From Candidatus Thorarchaeota archaeon (GTDB taxonomy: Archaea; Asgardarchaeota; Thorarchaeia; Thorarchaeales; Thorarchaeaceae): a stretch of DNA of 64,000 bases. The translations under genes and the position numbers were made by a program. Shown here piece after piece: positions 52,359 to 60,098 of the stretch (within the stretch, counting starts at the first letter, position 1; each line of letters starts with the position of its first letter). The notes beneath the pieces were generated by a model. The model saw only the letters and a list, made by a program, of their open reading frames with translations. It did no database searches and was not told where the DNA came from. The stretch is from assembly GCA_029855935.1 (NCBI GenBank), contig JAGSHN010000031.1, forward strand, positions 73,650-137,649. Reading direction: 5' to 3'.

Positions 52359-53525
52359 TCACCAACCTCTCTCAAAGATTATCACGTTGACGAACTGGCC
52401 CGACTGGCCCACATTGTGGGCGAGACCATAGTGAACATCGTCAATCTGTCGTGACGGTTTCTGAACCTGTCCGCGCATCTGCATCAGAATCTCGTATGTC
52501 ATCGATATGCCCGTGGCGCCCAAGGGATGTCCCTTGCTCTTCAGACCCCCGTCCACATTGACCGGAATCCTCCCGTCGTGGTAGTTCTCCTTGTTCTCGA
52601 CTATCTCGCGACCCTTCCCGGGCTCAGCAAAGCCTAGGTCCTCATAGGCAATCAGCTCGGCTATCGTAAAACAGTCGTGAACCTCGGCCATGTCGATGTC
52701 CTTCGGCTCTATCCCGGCCATCTTGTATGCCGCCTTGGCCGCACGCTTTGCGCCCGGGATGGACGTCAGCGATGGTCGGTCTTGAATCATCATCTCAGAG
52801 GCCCCAGCGCCAATGCCCTTTATCCACACGGGCTCATCGGTGAACTCTTTGACCCGGTTCTCTGCTGCGATGACAACGGCTGCCGCACCATCGGTGATGA
52901 GGCTACAGTCGTAGAGATTGAGAGGTCGGGCAATGGGGACCGCATTGTTGGCCTCCTCAAGAGTCACCTCGCGCGGGAGGTGAGCCTTTGGATTCTGGGC
53001 CCCGTAGTGATGCGACTTCACTGCAATCATTGACAGAACCTCATGGGGCAGATTGTACTCGTGCATATACCGGGAGGCCATCAGAGCGTAGAAGGCGGGG
53101 AACGATATCCCGTAGGGATACTCCCACCGCATGTCTCCGGCACGGGCCATCAGCTCCGTGGCCTGTGCAGAGGTCACACGGTTCATCTGCTCGACTCCGA
53201 GGACGAGCATAACATCGTACAGGCCAGAGGCCACCATGCCCCACGCCGCACGAAGCGAGGCCGTACCCGTGGTACAAGCAGACTCGACCCTGAGATGTGG
53301 CTTCTCGTGAAGACCCAGATAGTCCGCAATGAGGGCCGATCCCGCACCCTGCCCCGTGAACTGGGAGGCTGCGTATGACAGGACGGAAGCATCAATCATG
53401 TCCTGTGTGATGCCCTCGTCTAGGATGGGCTTGAAGGCCTCGGCACATAGTTCTCGTACTGTCGCATCGTAGCGTTTGCCAAACTTGCTGTGGCCGCCAG
53501 CTACTACTGCTACGCGTCTTGTCAA
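52359..53525 (-). CDS. Thiolase-like (SCP-x type) acetyl-CoA acyltransferase
   Basis: This 388-residue protein starts at TTG after AGGAGG. It has the nucleophile-region motif ESACTTGTASLRAAW near residue 83, HDCFTIAELIAYEDLGF near 290, and the closing GGLKSKGHPLGATG motif. The second cysteine of classical thiolases (CxG near the C terminus) is not evident, typical for archaeal SCP-x-like thiolases paired with DUF35, which often make acetoacetyl-CoA for isoprenoids or cleave acyl-CoA. Its direct partner gene is downstream. Confidence 0.88.
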   Translation of the reverse strand: MTRRVAVVAGGHSKFGKRYDATVRELCAEAFKPILDEGITQDMIDASVLSYAASQFTGQGAGSALIADYLGLHEKPHLRVESACTTGTASLRAAWGMVASGLYDVMLVLGVEQMNRVTSAQATELMARAGDMRWEYPYGISFPAFYALMASRYMHEYNLPHEVLSMIAVKSHHYGAQNPKAHLPREVTLEEANNAVPIARPLNLYDCSLITDGAAAVVIAAENRVKEFTDEPVWIKGIGAGASEMMIQDRPSLTSIPGAKRAAKAAYKMAGIEPKDIDMAEVHDCFTIAELIAYEDLGFAEPGKGREIVENKENYHDGRIPVNVDGGLKSKGHPLGATGISMTYEILMQMRGQVQKPSRQIDDVHYGLAHNVGQSGQFVNVIIFERGW

Positions 53526-53656
53526 TTCGTGTTCCTCCTAGGGCCCCTGCAAGAGATTCGAAGGCCCCAATGTGTGTCTTGTTGATTTGCTGTTCTTCGC
53601 CTAACAGAGTCTTAAGCTTGACGCTTTGTCGCCGAGATGATACTGGCCAGAATGAG

Positions 53657-53690
53657 AAAAATAGAGAGAGGGTGGTCCTTGGCGGACCAC
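53657..53690 (-). terminator. Hairpin plus T tract after enoyl-CoA hydratase 2
   Basis: GTGGTCC (53672-53678) and GGACCAC (53684-53690) form a perfect stem; on the minus strand it is followed within about 11 bases by a TTTTT run. It lies 12 bases past the hydratase stop. Confidence 0.7.
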
Positions 53691-53701
53691 TCTGAAGACA
53701 A

Positions 53702-54514
53702 CTACTTGCCCTTGAACTTTCCACGGCGCTTCTCAAAGACTGCAGTGATGCCCTCAGCGAGGTCTTCGGTCTTGAAGCACTCTACAGCAGCGTCGACCTC
53801 AAACTGAAGGTTCTCCTCATACGATGCCTCGAAGGCCATATGGGTCGCCTGCTTGGCGAGCTTCAGCGCTATCGGTGCATTGCCCCCGAACTTGGCACCG
53901 TACCACATCGCCTGACTCAGGAGCTCATCGGGCTTGGTCACCTTACTGATTAGACCAATCTGCAGGGCCTCCTGCGCACTGATTTGTCCCCCCGTGAGAA
54001 TGAGCTCCAATGCCCTCCCAAGACCGACTATCCGCGCGAGCCTGACACAGCCGCCCCATGCCGGGATGAGGCCAAGGCTGACCTCTGGTGCGCCAATCTT
54101 CGCCTCTTCATCAGCAATCCGGATGTCACAGGCGAGAGCAATCTCCGTACCGCCGCCAAGACACAGACCGTGAATGGCGGCGATGACGGGCTTGCTAAAC
54201 CTTGCAATCTTGTCAATAGCCTTTTGGCCCATCGCGACAAGCTCGCGGACCTCGTCAGGCTTACCAAGCAGTCCCTGGGCCATCTTCAGGTCTGCGCCCG
54301 TACAAAACACCTTGTCGTGATTGGAGGCGAGTACCACAGACCGCACATCTTGGTCTTTCTCGGCCTCATCCAGCGCGGCAATCAGGTCCTTGATGAACTG
54401 GTCATTGATGGCGTTCAGTGCATCCAGCCGGTTGAACTTTATCAGGGCCACATTCTTCACAGGCGAGAGGAAGGACCCTGCCTTCTCATAGGTCATTGTC
54501 TCAAACTCTGGCAT
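53702..54514 (-). CDS. Enoyl-CoA hydratase/isomerase family protein (copy 2)
   Basis: This 270-residue crotonase-fold protein starts at ATG 54514 with GAGGTG seven bases before. Both catalytic glutamates are present (LGGGTEIALACDIRIAD and IGAPEVSLGLIPAWGGCVRL) along with VFCTGADLKMA for the oxyanion hole. It is a paralogue of the 48470 gene. It is transcribed alone between two terminators. Confidence 0.9.
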   Translation of the reverse strand: MPEFETMTYEKAGSFLSPVKNVALIKFNRLDALNAINDQFIKDLIAALDEAEKDQDVRSVVLASNHDKVFCTGADLKMAQGLLGKPDEVRELVAMGQKAIDKIARFSKPVIAAIHGLCLGGGTEIALACDIRIADEEAKIGAPEVSLGLIPAWGGCVRLARIVGLGRALELILTGGQISAQEALQIGLISKVTKPDELLSQAMWYGAKFGGNAPIALKLAKQATHMAFEASYEENLQFEVDAAVECFKTEDLAEGITAVFEKRRGKFKGK

Positions 54515-54560
54515 CTTGTGCACCTCATAGAGACTTTAGGACTCTGGACTGAAGTCCCGA

Positions 54561-54570
54561 CTAATAAACC
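54561..54570 (-). promoter_or_regulatory. TATA box for enoyl-CoA hydratase 2
   Basis: On the minus strand this reads GGTTTATTAG, about 50 bases before the ATG at 54514. Confidence 0.55.
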
Positions 54571-54605
54571 TCCGCAATCACTGAGGGGATCTCAGAAGAC
54601 AGAAG

Positions 54606-54640
54606 AAAAAGAGAGATGGAGGGCAGGGGTGGACCTGCCC
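54606..54640 (-). terminator. Hairpin plus T tract after 3-hydroxyacyl-CoA dehydrogenase
   Basis: GGGCAGG (54621-54627) and CCTGCCC (54634-54640) form a perfect stem, followed on the minus strand by a CTTTTTCTTC tract. It lies 10 bases past the dehydrogenase stop and ends the five-gene unit. Confidence 0.7.
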
Positions 54641-54650
54641 CTCTGAGATG

Positions 54651-55775
54651 CTACTGTAGCATCTTTGGCGTGCTGTAGCAGTCGCCAAGCTCCGCCTGGA
54701 GCTTCTCCAGCTCGGCCCGAATGGTGTCGTAGCCGAGCGCCTCGGCCATCTCGAATGGCCCACGTGGGAAGTTGGCTCCAAGCTTCATAGCCTTGTCGAT
54801 GTCCCCCTTCGTGGCAATCCCCTCGTCGACGAGGATCATCGCCTCCCGTATGACGGGGACCGAGATTCGTTTCACAAGCCACTCCGGGTCAGCACCCTTG
54901 GGCGGCTCCTCCTTTGGCGGGGCCCCACCGTATTCGTAGAAGCCCTTCTTTGTCTTTGTGCCCAGAGCTCCGCCCTCGACCAGCTTGACGAGTGTCTCCG
55001 GCGGCTTGAAGCAGTCCCCTAGCTCCCTGTAGAGGGTCTCCATCGTGTGCAGCGCTATGTCAAGTCCGACAAAGTCCCCCAGGACGAACGGCCCCGCGGG
55101 GAACTTTCCGTGAACTGTCATCGCACTGTCTATCTCCTCCTTCGTGGCGACACCCCGCTCATAGAGAAGGATGGCCTCGCGGAGGACCGGCATCAACACG
55201 CGATTGACTATGAAGCCCGGACTGTTCTTGGCCTTGACGGGGATCTTGCCCTGCCTCTCAGCGACTGTGATCGCAGTCTGGATTGTATCCTCGCTGGTCT
55301 TCTCGCCGATGACTATCTCGACCAGCTTCATCGCGGCGACGGGTGAGAAGTAATGCATTCCGATGAACTTCTCGGGTCGCTTTGTCGCACTGGCGAGTTC
55401 ATCGATGCTCAATGACGATGTGTTGGAGGCGAGTATTGTGTGCTCCGGTGCCTGTTCGTCCAGTGAGGCGAAGACCTTCTTCTTCACCTCCATGTTCTCA
55501 AAGATCGCCTCGATGACCAAATCGGCATCCTTGACGGCCTCGGCCTGGTCTGTCGTTGCTCTGAGCCGGCTCATCAGACCCTCAGCCTCGGCAAGGGATA
55601 TCTTCCCTTTGTCGATGCCGGTCATCACGTCACCGCGAATACGCTCCATACCAGCGTCTATGGCCTCCTGCTTGATGTCCACCATTGTGACATCAAAGCC
55701 GTTCCACGCTGAGACGTAGGCGATTCCCGAGCCCATGAGGCCCGCACCAATGACGGCAATCCTCTTGACTTCCAC
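54651..55775 (-). CDS. 3-hydroxyacyl-CoA dehydrogenase with two C-terminal domains
   Basis: This 374-residue protein opens with the NAD motif IAVIGAGLMGSGIAYVSAWNG, has IGMHYFSPVAAMKLVEIVIG with the catalytic histidine region, and the NSPGFIVNRVLMPVLREA helix. Two repeated C-terminal domains follow (FVLGDFVGLDIALHTMETL and FEMAEALGYDTIRAEL), as in bifunctional FadB-type proteins without the hydratase part. It oxidises 3-hydroxyacyl-CoA to 3-ketoacyl-CoA using NAD. It is the last gene of a five-gene minus-strand unit whose gaps are only 1-13 bases. Confidence 0.93.
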   Translation of the reverse strand: MEVKRIAVIGAGLMGSGIAYVSAWNGFDVTMVDIKQEAIDAGMERIRGDVMTGIDKGKISLAEAEGLMSRLRATTDQAEAVKDADLVIEAIFENMEVKKKVFASLDEQAPEHTILASNTSSLSIDELASATKRPEKFIGMHYFSPVAAMKLVEIVIGEKTSEDTIQTAITVAERQGKIPVKAKNSPGFIVNRVLMPVLREAILLYERGVATKEEIDSAMTVHGKFPAGPFVLGDFVGLDIALHTMETLYRELGDCFKPPETLVKLVEGGALGTKTKKGFYEYGGAPPKEEPPKGADPEWLVKRISVPVIREAMILVDEGIATKGDIDKAMKLGANFPRGPFEMAEALGYDTIRAELEKLQAELGDCYSTPKMLQ

Positions 55776-55788
55776 GGCATCGCCTCCT

Positions 55789-56148
55789 CTACATCGCTGA
55801 CATCATCACTTGGAGTATGAGGTTCGCAAGCGGATTGCTCTCATGAGCATTGCCGATGACTGTCAGTGATCCCTCCTTCATCGTCTGTTTGAACGGCACC
55901 TCACCAGTGAAGATGTTGAGGAGCGTCTGGGCAGAGGCCTTGTAGGTCACGTCCGGACTGGGATAGATGCCGTCGTGGAGACTCATCCCGTCTTTTGTGA
56001 CGACAATGTATTGGGGACCGTCCTCGGTGAACACCTGTAGAATCTTGCCATCGTAGGGGCCAACCCACTCGGCAAGATACTTCTTCAGTTCGGGCTTCTC
56101 GTTGACCTTTGAGATCAGGAACTTGAAGAACTCCTGTAGCTGTGACAT
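55789..56148 (-). CDS. SCP2 sterol-binding-domain protein
   Basis: This 119-residue protein matches the SCP2 lipid-binding fold: GKILQVFTEDGPQYIVVTKDGMSLHDG near residues 33-60, PDVTYKASAQTLLNIFTGEVPFKQTMKEGSLTVIGN near 65-100. Such small proteins bind acyl-CoA or other lipids and travel with beta-oxidation genes. Its start and stop lie within 13 bases of neighbours, so it is part of the dehydrogenase unit. Confidence 0.85.
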   Translation of the reverse strand: MSQLQEFFKFLISKVNEKPELKKYLAEWVGPYDGKILQVFTEDGPQYIVVTKDGMSLHDGIYPSPDVTYKASAQTLLNIFTGEVPFKQTMKEGSLTVIGNAHESNPLANLILQVMMSAM

Positions 56149-56152
56149 TCTA

Positions 56153-56425
56153 TCAGTCCTCCTTCGCCATCCACTCTGCGATTGCCTCCTTCACGGCGGC
56201 GTCCACAGAGGATGCCCAGATGTTGCCCTTACGCTCACGGACCTTGTCCAAGAAGGCGTCGTACTCGTCACCATCCATCAACACGACTATGCGTCCCTTT
56301 CGGTCGTTGATGAAGGCCTGGTGGTACATCTTCTTGGAGGTCCAGTACTCGTGCTCGATGTCACCCTCTTTCAGCCTTGGGTAGAAGGGCCACTCTCCGG
56401 ATGGATGCTTTCTGAATCTCGCCAT
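56153..56425 (-). CDS. Small protein with RHH-like helix in the acyl-CoA operon
   Basis: This 90-residue protein has an N-terminal part with WPFYPRLKEGDIEHEYWTSKK and a C-terminal part like a ribbon-helix-helix fold (RIVVLMDGDEYDAFLDKVRERKG, then SVDAAVKEAIAEWMAKED). The helix spacing fits RHH regulators, but the N-terminal part is not regulatory in look. Sits between the SCP2 and the next small gene with gaps of 1-4 bases. A regulator or a subunit of the acyl-CoA enzymes are both possible. Confidence 0.6.
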   Translation of the reverse strand: MARFRKHPSGEWPFYPRLKEGDIEHEYWTSKKMYHQAFINDRKGRIVVLMDGDEYDAFLDKVRERKGNIWASSVDAAVKEAIAEWMAKED

Positions 56426-56426
56426 C

Positions 56427-56690
56427 TCACTCCTTCCTCCATTTCTTCACAAGATCGCCGGTTGCCTCAAGGAAACCGGGGCGGAAGGGCCACTGGACTA
56501 CATATCTCATCCCCTTCACGCCATCCACCTCGCCCTTGGACCAACGGCCAGTATAGACACGTCCGCCAGTGTTCCTGCAGAACTCATGTATCACAATCTC
56601 GACGAGGCCCTCGGGCCGGACCCCCGCCTCGTCAGCAAGCTCGTAAAGCTTCTTCATTGTCTCTTCGTTGAAGCTTACCTCCATCGTCAC
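56427..56690 (-). CDS. Small RHH-like protein, partner of the preceding gene
   Basis: From the GTG at 56690 this 87-residue protein begins with an RHH-like MEVSFNEETMKKLYELADEAGVRPEGLVEIVIHEFCRN, followed by RVYTGRWSKGEV and a region VVQWPFRPGFLEATGDLVKKW that shares a WPF motif with its neighbour. An ATG two codons later is an alternative start. It sits directly downstream of the nitroreductase stop. Function unknown. Confidence 0.6.
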   Translation of the reverse strand: MTMEVSFNEETMKKLYELADEAGVRPEGLVEIVIHEFCRNTGGRVYTGRWSKGEVDGVKGMRYVVQWPFRPGFLEATGDLVKKWRKE

Positions 56691-56691
56691 A

Positions 56692-57462
56692 TCACTCCTC
56701 CTTCTTCCTGAAGGCAAGCCGCTTGTACGGCAGACCCCAGCGCTCCTGGTACATCAGGCCCTCAAGCGGAGGCCGGCTTGGCCCAAGCTGTCGTGCCTTG
56801 CTCGGCTTCCCGATGCAGAATGCTGTCAGGGGCTTCCACATCGGAGGAATGCCAAGCCGATCACGTATGAGCTCGGCGTGTCGTGGGTCAGAACATACGA
56901 GCGCCTCATATCCGCAGCCGTAGCCCAGTTCTGTGGCGACTAGCCACATGTTCGTAACAGCCATCCCTGCGACGACCGAGCCGAAGAGGTCGAGCGGATA
57001 CAGGTAGCCAGCGTCGTGCCACGACTCACTGGCACAGACGACTATCACTGTGTCGCTCTTCTCAGGATAGCGGAACAACTCGCCGTCTCTGAGACGCGCA
57101 TAGACCGCTGCGCGATACGGGTCCGTGATGAACCAGTTCCTACCGCTCGTCAGCTCGAACGGCGCGCCACCAAAGGCGGTCTGTGCCATCTCCTGGGCTA
57201 TGTCGGCAAGGAACTCCTTGGTCTCCTGGTCATCACGAATCACAATAAACCGGATCATAAGCATGTTCTCAGGACTCGGTGCGTGGCGTGCCGCCTCCAG
57301 TATCATCTCGATGTGCTCATCGGGAATCTTCTCACCCGTGAACTCCCGGATGGACCTACGCTCCCTGATGAGCTGAATGGACTGAAGCTCCTCCGTGGTC
57401 GTCGGAGTCTCAGCGGCTGCACCAGATGAGTCCGTCTTGGTCTCGGTAGTGCCTCCAGACAT
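56692..57462 (-). CDS. Nitroreductase family flavoprotein
   Basis: This 256-residue protein starts with a low-complexity polar tail (~25 residues), then the nitroreductase signature RERRSIREFTGEKIPDEHIEMILEAARHAPSPEN, matching FMN-binding residues, and ends with ATELGYGCGYEALVCSDPRHAELIRDRLGIPPMWKPLTAFCIGKPSKARQLGPSRPP. It should bind FMN and reduce or oxidise a small substrate with NAD(P)H. It heads the five-gene unit that ends at the 54606 terminator. Confidence 0.88.
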   Translation of the reverse strand: MSGGTTETKTDSSGAAAETPTTTEELQSIQLIRERRSIREFTGEKIPDEHIEMILEAARHAPSPENMLMIRFIVIRDDQETKEFLADIAQEMAQTAFGGAPFELTSGRNWFITDPYRAAVYARLRDGELFRYPEKSDTVIVVCASESWHDAGYLYPLDLFGSVVAGMAVTNMWLVATELGYGCGYEALVCSDPRHAELIRDRLGIPPMWKPLTAFCIGKPSKARQLGPSRPPLEGLMYQERWGLPYKRLAFRKKEE

Positions 57463-57886
57463 ATTGACACCTCTACTTGTCGTGAATAGTCCCAGATGAT
57501 AAGATTCCGCCTAAAATGTATTCCGAGAAGATGGGCAATGGTATGTGAGTATTTGGCCCATATTTGTGGGATAATGGCCGGACCACACAAGCAGACATAA
57601 GAGCGACCTGCAGTGCACAGTACAGACGCGCACCGAGATACTCATCATCTCTCCTCCCGGCAACTGACGTGCGCGTCATCTCCCTTCTGCAGAACCTCTC
57701 CTCTGCGCAGCAGTCACTCTGACAGCAGTGGCTGGCGGCTTGCCATTCGTGAGAGCGACTAGTGTCTGATGCTGTCTTTGGTGAGTATTACTCACAGCCA
57801 TATTGCGGTATGACCGAGAGTGGTATCAGGCCAGTACCGTGGTCCCAATTGTCGGGGCCGGGTCTGGACAGAGGTTCAGGTGAGAG
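57463..57886. other. 424-base intergenic region with a palindrome
   Basis: No tRNA, rRNA or coding frame worth calling is visible here. It holds promoter-like sequence for the divergent nitroreductase (a TATA-like box near 57510-57520), the perfect dyad at 57781-57795, and GTGAGTATT also at 57545. Confidence 0.5.
57781..57795. promoter_or_regulatory. Palindrome upstream of the RHH regulator gene
   Basis: GTGAGTA-T-TACTCAC is a perfect 7-base-pair dyad with a single central base, 91 bases before the RHH gene. Its half-site GTGAGTATT also occurs at 57545. It has the form of an RHH operator; binding is inferred. Confidence 0.5.
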
Positions 57887-58030
57887 ATGATGAAGCTGGT
57901 CACACTACACGTTCCCGAGACCTACATAGACGGTCTGGAGAAGCTAGTAAAGAACAATCTGTATCCAAACAGGTCCGAGGCCATAAGGATTGCAATTCGC
58001 GATCTGTTGAAGCGAGAGCTGTGGGGATGA
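57887..58030 (+). CDS. CopG/NikR-type ribbon-helix-helix regulator (47 residues)
   Basis: This 47-residue gene is short but has the full RHH pattern: MMKLVTLHVPETYIDGLEKL (strand then helix A) followed by PNRSEAIRIAIRDLLKREL (helix B with the conserved SEAIR). It is preceded by GGTGAG and a double ATG. RHH proteins dimerise and bind palindromes such as the one at 57781. It lies 56 bases before a tandem pair of cysteine-rich genes it may control. Confidence 0.8.
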   Translation: MMKLVTLHVPETYIDGLEKLVKNNLYPNRSEAIRIAIRDLLKRELWG

Positions 58031-58055
58031 TCTCAGGCCGTTCCCACAGGCAAGA

Positions 58056-58064
58056 TTAATATCA
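58056..58064 (+). promoter_or_regulatory. TATA box for the first cysteine-rich gene
   Basis: TTAATATCA lies about 30 bases before the GTG at 58087, predicting a nearly leaderless mRNA beginning at that codon. Confidence 0.55.
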
Positions 58065-58086
58065 TTTCATAGACGCGAATAAGTCT

Positions 58087-59112
58087 GTGTGCACAGACAA
58101 GGACACGCCGGGAGAGCCCTCCACACACGGGGCGGGCCTCGATACCTCCACACAGATAGTTGTAGGTGGTAAGAGGTCCACCGTTGGCTGCCCTTGTTTT
58201 ATGGACCTCGGAACCGAAACGATATGCATCAACGGCGATCAAGTACGGCCGGTATCCTACGTCAGAGTGCAGAACGGCACGCCAATTGAGATTGACACCT
58301 ACGTGAGAAACAAGTCGACAAGTGACAGGCTCGAGTGCATCCCCTGCTGTGCGACCGTTGACGTGGGGTCACCCGACGGGTATGCCTATTGCACAGTCAC
58401 AGGCGAGCCGTTGGTGATCAACGGCAGACAGGTACGGAGCGCGGACATTGAGGATGCACTGCAGTTCGTGCTCTTCTCAGGAGCGGAGGACGCCGAGACA
58501 TGCTCTCCGTGTATCTACAAGTACCTGGTGACAATTGGCGGTTTCTTCGAGCACGAGATGGGCCCAGAAGAAACTCGGACAGCCATTGAGGAGTACCTGC
58601 GGTTTCTTGCACGGGATACAGGAGCCAGACGATGGACCGCAGAGGAGGCTGGTGACCTGTACAAGGGCATTCTTCGCTCGCATCTGCACGAGCTGGCCCG
58701 TGAGAAACGTGCTTGGTCCGAGCTGGCCGCTCGTACGTCAGCGGGAGACATATCGGAGCGAGTTCGCGAACTGCTCAACATGTACAGGAGTGCCGCTAGA
58801 ATCGATATGATACTCCACGCTCAGCTCCTCACTCTGTGGGAAGACGAAGGCAATACCCCGGTGAGTGCGGCGACCCTCAGGGACACAGCCAAGAAAATAG
58901 TCGGCCTCTGTGGCAAGATTCATCAGGTCTCTGATGAACTTCTTCGTGAGGCCATTCCTGAGGACATCAGGAGGACCATTAGGCATCACCAAGACAACCG
59001 GAGGAGCCTTGAGGAGAGAGTACAGGTCCTTCTTGAGGCTCTTGACCATCATTCGGCAGAGATGCCAGGCCTCAGAGCCCCTCGGGATAGCAGTGAAGCA
59101 AAACACACGTGA
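58087..59112 (+). CDS. Cysteine-rich protein, paralogue 1
   Basis: This 341-residue protein (GTG start) has an N-terminal cysteine domain: VGCPCFMDLGTETICING (C35, C37, C47), ECIPCCATV (C84, C87, C88), AYCTVTGEPL (C102), IEDALQFVLF and CSPCIYKYL (C139, C142). The C-terminal ~180 residues are helical with coiled-coil character (SHLHELAREKRAWSELAARTS, KKIVGLCGKIHQVSDELLREA). The cysteines are spaced like a metal or Fe-S site and recur in the next gene. No named family recognised. A TATA box fits a leaderless start. Confidence 0.7.
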   Translation: MCTDKDTPGEPSTHGAGLDTSTQIVVGGKRSTVGCPCFMDLGTETICINGDQVRPVSYVRVQNGTPIEIDTYVRNKSTSDRLECIPCCATVDVGSPDGYAYCTVTGEPLVINGRQVRSADIEDALQFVLFSGAEDAETCSPCIYKYLVTIGGFFEHEMGPEETRTAIEEYLRFLARDTGARRWTAEEAGDLYKGILRSHLHELAREKRAWSELAARTSAGDISERVRELLNMYRSAARIDMILHAQLLTLWEDEGNTPVSAATLRDTAKKIVGLCGKIHQVSDELLREAIPEDIRRTIRHHQDNRRSLEERVQVLLEALDHHSAEMPGLRAPRDSSEAKHT

Positions 59113-59131
59113 CAGTGGAAACCAATCTGGG

Positions 59132-60094
59132 ATGGCGCAGATGACAAGCGGAGATAGCGAGATTAGGCTGGTCCGAGGTTGCCCGTGCTTCAAGACCTTC
59201 GGAGACGAAACTCTCTGTGTCAACAATGACGAGATCCTAGAGGTCGATGTCATCGAGATAGACCCGGCCATCTTCACATTCCACAAGACAAGAGAGGACA
59301 TCGCCAGGGAGATGGTCGGTGATGGTGTGACGTGCTATGCTGCAATCTACGTGAACTACCCCGACAACAGTGTCTACTGCATCTCCCAGGGATGGAAGTT
59401 GAGGATTCACGGACGGGATGTCCCAGGCACTGACCTTGAGGATGCACTGCAGTTCCTCTCAACAAAGGACCTACACGCCACCGCGGAGATCTGCAGTGAG
59501 TGCCTCTACAAGTTTCTCCTCACTCTTGCTGACACCTTTGCCGATACTATGTCAAAGGAGGAGAAGACGCAAGAGATCAAGAAGTACGTTGACAAGTTCT
59601 CGATGATGGTCGCGGTGAAGCATAGTCAGGTCGACTCGATGATGCGCCCCATCGGTAGTGAGGAGGACATCGACAAGACCACGGACAGATTTCAGTTCAT
59701 CAGGGAGTATCTCGTACAGCTTTTGGACCAGCAGCAGTACTGGATGGAGTTGGAGCGACAGCTGACCGAGGAGGGGGCTGACGAGTGGCTGATAGACCTC
59801 GTGAGGAAGAGGGAGAGACTTGCTCGCTTCGAGTTCCAGTTCTACAGCCAGACACTTCAGCTGAGGGACATCAATGACTTCAATCTGATGATCAAGATGC
59901 TATCATTCATTCTCAAGACTGCCGATGAGATACTGAAGGTGAACGCGGAGATACACGATGCCATTCGATCGAAGAAGTTCAAACAGATGGTGGAGAGAGA
60001 CAAACGACTCTCACCTCTTGCAGAATACGCCAAGAAGAGCCGTATTGTTGAACACAACTTCGGGAACATTCTACAGATATTGACGAGAATCTGA
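59132..60094 (+). CDS. Cysteine-rich protein, paralogue 2
   Basis: From the ATG at 59132 this 320-residue protein repeats the layout of the upstream gene: RGCPCFKTFGDETLCVNNDE (C17, C19, C29), TCYAAIYV (C68), VYCISQGWKL (C83), LEDALQFLS and CSECLYKFL (C121, C124), then a helical tail (FQFIREYLVQLLDQQQYWMEL, FNLMIKMLSFILKTADEILK). The cysteine positions align between paralogues except that copy 1 has two extra cysteines near 87-88. A second ATG lies three codons on. It overlaps no gene and ends 4 bases before the convergent epimerase. Confidence 0.7.
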   Translation: MAQMTSGDSEIRLVRGCPCFKTFGDETLCVNNDEILEVDVIEIDPAIFTFHKTREDIAREMVGDGVTCYAAIYVNYPDNSVYCISQGWKLRIHGRDVPGTDLEDALQFLSTKDLHATAEICSECLYKFLLTLADTFADTMSKEEKTQEIKKYVDKFSMMVAVKHSQVDSMMRPIGSEEDIDKTTDRFQFIREYLVQLLDQQQYWMELERQLTEEGADEWLIDLVRKRERLARFEFQFYSQTLQLRDINDFNLMIKMLSFILKTADEILKVNAEIHDAIRSKKFKQMVERDKRLSPLAEYAKKSRIVEHNFGNILQILTRI

Positions 60095-60098
60095 GCCC

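Noticed and set aside
58738-59301. 187-residue minus-strand open frame across the cysteine-rich gene junction
   Set aside because: It spans two well-supported plus genes and their promoter and has no recognisable motif.
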